Shown piece by piece: positions 17,309-23,965 of a DNA stretch of 23,965 nucleotides (the first letter of the stretch is position 1; each line of letters opens with the position of its first letter). A program made the translations under genes and the position numbers. The notes beneath the pieces were generated by a model that saw only the letters and a list, made by a program, of their open reading frames with translations, was not told where the DNA came from and made no database searches. Source of the DNA: Gymnopilus junonius (taxonomy: Eukaryota > Basidiomycota > Agaricomycetes > Agaricales > Galerinaceae); assembly GCA_015501075.1 (NCBI GenBank), contig JADNYJ010000474.1, positions 1 through 23,965 of the forward strand, given 5' to 3'.

Positions 17309-17763
17309 TTAACAAAAGCTTTCCCTGAAATGTAGCAAAAATGTTAACTCAAACGCGGTTACAATAGGATTTAGAACAAGTCATTTACTTACCTACCAGG
17401 ATAGAGATAACAAGTCTTTGCCCCGTTCACGGCTGTGTAAACACCCGAGATGGACCCATAGTCGCTGAGAGCACATGCTCCAATGCTAGTCAGAGCACGT
17501 CGCACTATTTCATCTGGTACGACCGACGTCTCTCCTACGGCACACTTGGTGGTAATGGAACAATCACGGAGTGTTATTGTCGCCCGACCCTTCTCGCAGA
17601 CCAATTCCTTGTCGTTCTGGAGATTATCGCCAATCAATTGAAGACAATCCTGCGCTACAGCACCAGGATATGGGTGGCATGAGCCTACACCTTGCGATAA
17701 TGCGTGAGGGAAAAGAAGAAGCAACACTCCAAAGGTGAAATTGAGAGGGCGGATGGGGACCAT
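17309..17763 (-). CDS. small secreted cysteine-rich protein, 128 residues
   Basis: Exon 1 (17763-17393) begins MVPIRPLNFTFGVLLLLFPH, a typical signal peptide with a predicted cut after ALSQ (about residue 24). The mature part includes SCHPYPGAVAQDCLQLIGDN, LVCEKGRATITLRDCSITTK and GACALSDYGSISGVYTAVNG. A GTAAGT donor overlaps the stop that would otherwise end exon 1 at 17389. Splicing to an acceptor at 17325 (TTTCAG) adds ESFC and a TAA at 17309-17311. That adds an eighth cysteine to the mature protein, allowing four disulfides, which supports the spliced model. It is likely exported through the ER to the cell wall or medium. Small secreted cysteine-rich proteins of fungi include effectors and wall proteins; I cannot assign a family. 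No breaks are seen. Confidence 0.7.
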
Positions 17764-18182
17764 TCCTATGACAATTCTTTTAGTTCGTCAAGTTTCTCTA
17801 ATTTCCTATAATGAGCCACAAGTTCCAAGTTCACCTTGAGCTTTCAAGTTCATGCGGATTTGAGTTGAGAGAGGTGGCCACAACACCTGTCGTAGGGATT
17901 CGGGATGAGGGTACCAGAGCTGATTTTGGCGGTTAATAAGAGAAGTTGAATCCCTGACGTGGTAATGTACCTAACCAGATCAAGCTAGCTGGAAGTAATT
18001 TGAAATGAGCATCAGAGAATGAAGATATAGTTCCGAATAGTGATGAAAACAAGCAAAGAAGCCAATGTGCATGTCAACTTCATAGAGTATTGATATGGTC
18101 CCGAATAACAAGTAAATTGGGTTGAACCGAGATTCCACTTTGCTGCGGTTCATGAGACTGAGAGCTGGAGTAGAGAGGGTGC
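17764..18182. other. spacer between secreted-protein gene and Copia LTR
   Basis: This stretch should hold the promoter of the secreted-protein gene on the minus strand. I see no clear TATA box or other element. The minus-strand frame at 18267-17980 crosses the LTR boundary and is not believable as protein. The five bases before the LTR, GGTGC (18178-18182), are the candidate target-site duplication, but the partner lies outside the window. Confidence 0.4.
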
Positions 18183-18453
18183 TGTTGACTAGACACGGCA
18201 AGGCGTGGTCCTCAGTGTCAGGAAACAAGGGGAATGACAACTTAGTGTATTCACCTAGACACGGCAAGGCGTGCTAGTGAGGAGTTAGCTAGCTACAAGG
18301 GAGAAGGTAACGACAAACTCACGTCCTCAGTGTCAGGAAACAAGGGGAATGACAACTGAGGAAAAGGAAAGGAAAGCGAAGCGTTCTATATAAAAGGGAG
18401 AACGCGTAGCCACGTGATGTAAATGGTGAAGTGACGTCCTGGATAGTCCAACA
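18183..18453 (-). repeat. 3' LTR of the Copia element, 271 bp
   Basis: On the plus strand it begins TGTTGACTAG and ends CTATGG-type sequence GGATAGTCCAACA. Read on the minus strand it is TGTTGGACTATCC...CTAGTCAACA, with the TG...CA ends of LTRs and matching inverted tips. It directly follows the pol gene and a purine-rich tract. A TATA-like TATATAAAA lies at 18387-18395. Inside are two sets of direct repeats: CTAGACACGGCAAGGCGTG at 18189-18207 and 18255-18273, and a 35-bp unit at 18208-18242 and 18323-18357. The 61 bases at its outer edge recur at 11885-11945. Confidence 0.8.
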
Positions 18454-18463
18454 CACCCCCAGC
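18454..18463 (-). promoter_or_regulatory. polypurine tract priming plus-strand DNA synthesis
   Basis: On the minus strand GCTGGGGGTG directly precedes the LTR start TGTTGG. A purine-rich run at this exact position is the expected primer for second-strand synthesis in LTR retrotransposons. The assignment rests on position and composition. Confidence 0.55.
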
Positions 18464-18489
18464 AGGACGGAGGGAAACGAAAATAAGAG

Positions 18490-20222
18490 TTAAGAGGTAA
18501 GGCGAGGAGTATCAAGTCCAAGGGCTGAACGGTGGCGCAAAAAGGAGATAGAAGGAAGGGGTTTAGTAAAAATATCTGCAGGCATATCAACAGTGGGAAT
18601 CCAAATGGTAGAAAAAGTGCCTTCATTAACATGAGCTCGAATAAAGTGATGGCGAATATCAATATGTTTGGAACGGGCAGAAATGGAAAGTGAATTAGAA
18701 AGGGAGCAGGCAGCCTGGTTATCCGAAAGAATAGGAAAAGGACGAGGAATAGGGAATTTCAATGAAGAAAGAAAAACTCGCAGCCAAAGTGCCTCCTTGA
18801 AAGCGTGTGTCATGGCATAGTATTCAGCCTCAGTCGAGGAAAGAGCAATCGACTTTTGTTTAACAGCAGACCAAGAGACCAAAGAACCTTCAAAGAAAAA
18901 CGAATAGCCAGATATGCTCCTCCTATCTGAGGAATCGGATGCCCAGTCTGCGTCAGTGCAACCTACATTCTGTATGTAACCAGCGATTGAGGATGGAAGG
19001 GACGATGATGGTGCACCAAGGCAAAGTGCGAGCATCCTAGTGCCAGATAGATAACGAAGGACCTGCTTAGCAAGGAGGAAATGCGCGCGAGAGGGCTTTG
19101 CATTAAATTGTCCCAGCCACATTGCATAATATGCAATGTCGGGGCGAGTAGTAATGGCGAGATAAAGAAGGCAGCCAACCAAGCGCTGATATTTAGGCAA
19201 AAGGTCGGCGTCGCTGACAACTGGAACCGCATTGGGCGCTGGCAGGAATTCTAAGGGTTTAGACGGAAATGGAACAACGGCAGGCTTGCAGTTTGATAAA
19301 TTCCATTCGTCCAGGAGCTCCGTGACATAGACATGAGATGAAAGCCAAGTCCGACGGTTAGGACGATCGCGTAAGATGAGAATATTTAAGAACTTCCCGC
19401 AAGGGCCCATATCAACAATGAGCAAACGACGTTGTAATGTCTTGATGAACCACCCATATAGAGCAAGAGAGTTGGTAATGCCGAGACCATCGTCAACATG
19501 AAGGGGAACATAAAGGACTAAGTGCGAGCCATCCGCGGGCATTGCGATAGATGGATCAGGGGGAGAAGTCCACTGACCAAAGAAAACCCCATGGTCGACC
19601 TCACACCTAACCATTCCAAGATCGAGGAGTAACGCCATAAAAAGCATATAGAATTCGAAGGCAGACTGGCGAAGACCGTAGAGAGCGACAAGAATTCGAA
19701 GAACCTTAGACGGATCAGCCCCAGAATAGCCAGGATAGAATCGGGCATAGATGGGGTGACGAATCTGTGCATGGAGAAATGCCATCTTACAATCGAACTG
19801 AAAAATTTCTAGATTCTTGACCGTTGCCCAGGCTAAAAGAATCCGGACGCTCGCCATCTTCGCCACAGGAGCATAAGTTTCGTCAAACTGGCCTGGTCGC
19901 TGATTGAAGCCCTGCGCAACAACCCGGGCTTTCTCCTTGCCAAGAATAATATTGCCGTCAGCATCAGTCTTGTATGCGAAGACCCACTTGAGGCCAATAG
20001 TGGAATGGCCGGCTGGGAGAGTGCAAACCTCAAAAGCTCCCATATCCGAGAGGCTCCGCTCCTCACACTCCATGGCCGCCTTCCAGGCAGGAGCATCCGG
20101 GCGAGCCAAAGCCTCAGCGTAGGAAACAGGCGGCTTTGAGAGATCAAAAACCTTGGGCTGGCGAGGTGTGAGAGCAGCGAAACAGTGAGCCTGCAGAATC
20201 TCAGGCTCTAAAACGCCAGAGA
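18490..20222 (-). CDS. Copia reverse transcriptase and RNase H domains, open frame
   Basis: The frame is open from about 20222 to the TAA at 18490-18492 with no break. Counting from the ATG at 20109, the reverse transcriptase core starts with KWVFAYKTDADGNI and has its first catalytic aspartate at D106 (FQFDCKMAFLHA), the linker LYGLRQSAFEFY, and the VDD pair at 206-207 (PLHVDDGLG; the residue before VDD is His rather than the common Tyr). RNase H follows with CTDADWASD (386-388), SSTEAEYY (427-429) and SDNQAA (463), then KHIDIRHHFIRAHV and a terminal DIFTKPLP motif. It copies element RNA into DNA inside virus-like particles. It would be expressed as the end of a Gag-Pol polyprotein, whose upstream part here is broken, so an independent product is doubtful. 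Confidence 0.85.
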
Positions 20223-23200
20223 GTCAGTCTCGATGTTCACCGAATCCGGAAAAACAGAGGCATTAAGGGATAACAGACCGTGTACCGTAATCTCGTCAGG
20301 AGAGAGATCCACAGCGGCAGCGAGAGCAGCATTCACAACACCATCCGCACCCCCATTGACAGGTGCATTCACACCCCCATCTGTCATCCGCCGTCCTCCC
20401 CCATTCGCAGACATACCCTCACCCCATCTGCTGCATCCACTAACACCAAATTCTGACGACGTTCATGCTCCAAACGACGTTTTTCCTTCAATCGGATAAT
20501 GTCATCGTAAACATGCCCACCAGAGGTGCGAGTACGGTCACGAATAGCGCGAGGTGAGGAAAGAGAGGTGACTGGTAGAGAGGACGCATCCAATGGGATC
20601 GAACGAGGAACACCAAGGCGACCAGACAAGTCCTCATTGAAGATAACGTCGCGCGAGAAGTGGTACTTCCCTTTTAAATCGCGCACCCTCCAGCCGACAC
20701 GATGCTCCTCATAGCCAACAAATATCGCCTCAAATCGACGAAAGCCCGCTTCTCCCGAAGCTCCCCAGGGATTGCAACGAAGCATTGGCACCCCCATACT
20801 CGAAAATGAGAAACGTTAGGCTTTGAGTGAGTAAGGACTTCGAAAGGGGTGATATTGGGAGCCAGGGTTGAAGTCGGAAGGCGATTGCGAAGGTACTGAG
20901 AAGTGAGTACTGCATCACACCAGAACACCATGGGAAGACCCGAGTCAGCGAGAAGGGTTTGTCCGCCCTCCTCTAAGGTGCGTACATACCGCTCAATCTT
21001 CCCAGCCTGGGGATGAGCATATGGCACAGTCTTCTGGATAGCAATGCCCTTACTCGCAAGGTGAGTACCCATCTTCCCAGCGGTGAGTTCCAAGGCACCG
21101 TCGACCCGAATCACCTTCACCTTGCACCCGGTGGAGCGTTCGATGAAAGCTTCCGTATGCTCATAGTTGGAAAAAGCATCGCTTTTTAGGCGGAGGCAGG
21201 CAGTAAAGCCAACGTTCGAGAAATCGTCGAGTATAACATAGAAATGCTTTTCGCCAGAGGGCCTTGAGTCGGATACGGCCCACAGAGATCCATATGAAGT
21301 AGCTCTTGCAATCTGAGAGGCCCGATTCCCATTGTGAGCATATGGATGCTGAGGACTCTTGCCGATAATACAAGCAATGCAATGTTCATGAGCAAAAGGC
21401 CCTTGGAAAATAGCCCCCCGGACATAATCCTGGGTGAGAGCCCGCCCCGAGTCGCATCCTTGCCCAAATGACCAAAGCGTCGGTGCCAGAGAGAAGGAGA
21501 AAGAGTAATCGAGGGAAACGATATGGCAGGAAAAGCAGATGGCCTGAGGAGGTCGTCATCAGGCAAGAGGAAATCGCAGTTAAGCAGAGATAGCCTTCGA
21601 ATGACAGTCGCACAGAATGCGAAACCAGGAGCCCGAGGGTGATCCATAGGCAAAGAAATACTGGTGGAAGCATCAGGACTGAAAGTCACTGTCAACCCAT
21701 GCTCGTTCAGCGAGCCAACCGAGATGAGATTGATAGGCGCATCAGGTGCATATAGGCAATCACACATCGTGATAATGATATTACCTGGCTGACCCTTTCT
21801 TGTCGCAATATGGGACCTTGAAAGAAACATGTCCACCCCCATGAGCCTCCATGGAGCCAGAGTTTGCAGTGCCAATAGTTGTCGCCTTAGATACATCGTA
21901 GTCCTGAAAGAGCTTGCGATCGCGCACCAGATGATCTGTACAACCTGTATCCAATGCCGAATTGAATTGACCTTTCAGAGAAAGAAAAGCCGTTGACTTG
22001 AAATCAGCAACAGAAGTGCTCATAAAGGCCATGGGAGGCTCGAGAGAATCACGCGAGGGATAGGCGTCAAGGTTGAAGTTGTTATTTGGCGCTACGAAAG
22101 AAGCTGGACATATGGGCGGAATGTATCACAGGATTGTCGTCTAGGGTGTCTGGAAAGAGAGGTTGATCGTCAGAAGGGGGAGGAGTCGTGCACGAGACAA
22201 ATGCTTCCATCATCTCCGCGAACATAGCGACAGTCCCTGCCTTATTCCCTTTATAATCCCCACGTCGACCCTCCATACCACCGCCAGGCTGGAAACACGT
22301 CGCTGAAATATGGCCAGAACGACCACAGTTGGAACAGTGTAGTGTCGCACGAGTCAGCCGATCCGTGACAGGCAAAGTCAGTCACGAAGGCACAGCGACA
22401 GGAACAGGGATTTGCTGTGGTGTAGGTGCAATAGTGTTCTGTACTGGAGGTGGTGCAGGAAATTGTGGTGGGGAACCGCGGTGCGAGGGGTCTGAGCTTG
22501 AGTAGCTGAACGGAAGACTGACTCAAGCTCCAGAGCCAGTTCAGTGACTGCAATAAATGCGTCCATATCGTCAGCGCTAGCTCCACGAATACGCGAAGTC
22601 ATTTCGGCGAAGAGTGTTGAAGGCCGGTGTCATCGGGAGTCCTCGTACGAAATTCGATATCAGCAGCTTGACGTTGATAGGAAAACGAGCAGAGTTAAGT
22701 CGCGAAACTCCAATGCGCCATTTAGAAACGAATTCCTGAACGCGTCCAGCTGCACAGGTTGAATCGTTCAGAGATCGAAAGAGTTCAGAGCCATCCGCAA
22801 AAGAGCGAAGCCCGAAATACTGGGTAAGGGTAGAATAGACCATACGAGCCGAGCGATTTGCGATGCTAGAGGAAGGAACAAGGCCACGCGGAGTTACCCC
22901 AAGTCTAGACATCAGGACATGTTGAGCGATATTGTCGTCCTCCCACCATTTCCTCGAATCCGCAAACTCTTGAGGAGATGGCGCCAATGGTAGTGCAGGC
23001 TCTGGCAAAGGTACACGATCGGCCGAGAGGGATCCAGCGGTTCCAAAGGGTCCAGTATATGCCCGAGAAGTCCCAAAAGTTGCAGGAGCGATGTCACCCC
23101 TTCGTCCCAGGCATAGAAGTCAGTTTTGGAATTAAGAACTGGAATATGTGCTACCGAAGGTAAGGTTTTCGAAACAGGATGAGAAGGAGTAACTAAAGGA

Positions 23201-23816
23201 GCTGGTGGAGGAGGAACCGAAGGAGCGGGAGGAGGTAAACAATAAACATATTGAATAGGTGGTTGCGGAGGAAAATGTGGATGATAATTAGGTAACGCAG
23301 GAGGAACATATGAAGTGAAAGAGGGGGCGCAGACATGGGAAACGAAGTCTGCGGGAGAGGGTATGGAGGGTGTTGTTGATGGGATGGAATCTGAAAATGT
23401 GGCTGAATATACGGAATAAAGGGTTGAGGAGCGGACACGGAAGGAAAAGGAGTATTATGATGAACATTTGATGGATGGTGAAGTTGAGGGTTATTACTAC
23501 GATGAAAAGTATCGGAAGGATGAATATATGCGTGATTATAATGGGAATCGTGAGGCAAAGGAACGTTTGGTAAAGTAAAATGGCCGGAAGTAGGGCCGTT
23601 GGGAACAGGGTGGAATAAATCGTCAGACGACGAGGCATGGAAAGGGACCTGGGACTGGGGATCTTCGTCATTGGAATGGTTATCGTGATATGGAAGATTA
23701 CCCCTCGCCGACGCCGGGCGTGATGCCGGGTGTGAGAGTAGGGGTGGATTCCAAGAGGTTCTGTCGTCCACTACCTCGGCCGGATTACCGACGGAAGATG
23801 AACGCGATCTAGGCAT
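20223..23816 (-). pseudogene. Copia gag, protease and integrase, with many frame breaks
   Basis: It starts at MPRSRSSSVGNP (ATG 23814-23816). The proline-rich N-terminus, capsid-like part (EFADSRKWWEDDNIAQHVL, FVSKWRIGVSRLN), zinc knuckle CSNCGRSGHISATC (C-x2-C-x4-H-x4-C), protease LDTGCTDHLV (DTG active site), pre-integrase SLWHRRFGHLGKDATR with an HEHCIAC zinc pair in another frame, integrase core around HMDLCGPYP and VIRVDGALELTAG with KIERYVRTLEE, and a linker FVGYEEHRVGWRVRDLKGKY are all recognisable. They are spread over three frames. I find changes of frame near 23320, 23025, 22608, 22460, 22100, 21800, 21440, 21310, 21260, 20745, 20400 and 20220, plus a TGA at 22382-22384. No functional polyprotein can be made. 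Confidence 0.85.
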
Positions 23817-23965
23817 GATAGTAAGCGCGCTCGGAAACCGAAAAAACGGGCTGTCAGAAATATATGCGCATCTGGAATATCGAAGACGGGCGTCGGGACC
23901 TATCGGAAAGAGAAATAAATTGAGCTGTCTTGTTTCCTGAAAATCGCCAAGTCGGGTCGCAAAGC
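23817..23965 (-). other. untranslated leader of the Copia element
   Basis: This sequence lies between the gag start codon and the window edge. It has no recognisable LTR end or initiator-tRNA-complementary primer-binding site, so both should lie further right. Confidence 0.5.

Larger units (their letters stand above)
18183..23965 (-). mobile_element. Ty1/Copia-type LTR retrotransposon, 5' LTR outside the window
   Basis: The domain order on the minus strand is gag with a zinc knuckle, protease, integrase, reverse transcriptase, RNase H. Integrase before reverse transcriptase defines the Copia superfamily. The 3' LTR and polypurine tract are present. The 149 bases right of the gag start (23817-23965) are the untranslated leader and contain no LTR or obvious tRNA-primer site, so the element continues beyond the window by at least one LTR. 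The gag-integrase half is full of frame breaks, so this copy is non-autonomous. Confidence 0.9.

Noticed and set aside
17980..18267. 95-codon minus-strand frame at the Copia LTR edge
   Set aside because: It crosses the LTR boundary and has no motif or splice support.

Overview
The window looks like nuclear DNA of a mushroom-forming basidiomycete (Agaricomycetes). The reasons are the many 49-65 nt GT-AG introns, an F-box protein with the PSEIISYIF-type motif expanded in these fungi, a TPR-MYND protein, a MSS51-like protein, a Ty1/Copia retrotransposon, and several uncharacterised families that I recognise only from Agaricomycete genomes. No prokaryotic signal (operons, ribosome binding sites) is present. 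All homology statements come from recognising motifs; nothing was searched.

Layout. 1-5.6 kb is repeat-rich, low-density sequence. It holds the 3' end of an unknown gene, a foldback (inverted-repeat) element, a spliced gene of an uncharacterised fungal family (minus), a WD40 pseudogene with in-frame stops (minus) and a second uncharacterised spliced gene (plus). 5.99-8.94 kb is one large spliced gene of a third uncharacterised family; about 950 codons are open except for a single TGA in the context TGA CTA. 9.25-10.7 kb is a strongly rearranged P4-ATPase (phospholipid flippase) pseudogene, with a block moved out of order and a 44-bp segment inverted in register. 10.85-11.14 kb is a tiny spliced gene for a 63-residue single-pass membrane protein. 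11.3-11.95 kb is non-coding and full of palindromes, and ends in a 61-bp copy of the Copia LTR edge.

12.1-17.8 kb is the most gene-like part: an intact single-exon F-box gene (plus), a TPR-MYND gene with one TAG (plus), a convergent MSS51-like MYND gene with four in-frame stops (minus), and an intact spliced gene for a secreted eight-cysteine protein (minus). 18.18 kb to the right edge is a Copia element on the minus strand. Its 3' LTR (271 bp, TGTTG...CAACA) and its reverse transcriptase-RNase H half are clean, while the gag-protease-integrase half carries about a dozen frame disruptions. The 5' LTR lies beyond the window.

I see no pathway linking these genes. The common theme is a fast-decaying, transposon-rich region in which most multi-exon genes are broken. 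The most interesting observations are the in-frame TGA CTA in an otherwise intact 950-codon gene, the in-register micro-inversion and block move in the flippase pseudogene, the uneven decay of the Copia element, and the palindrome-dense spacer.
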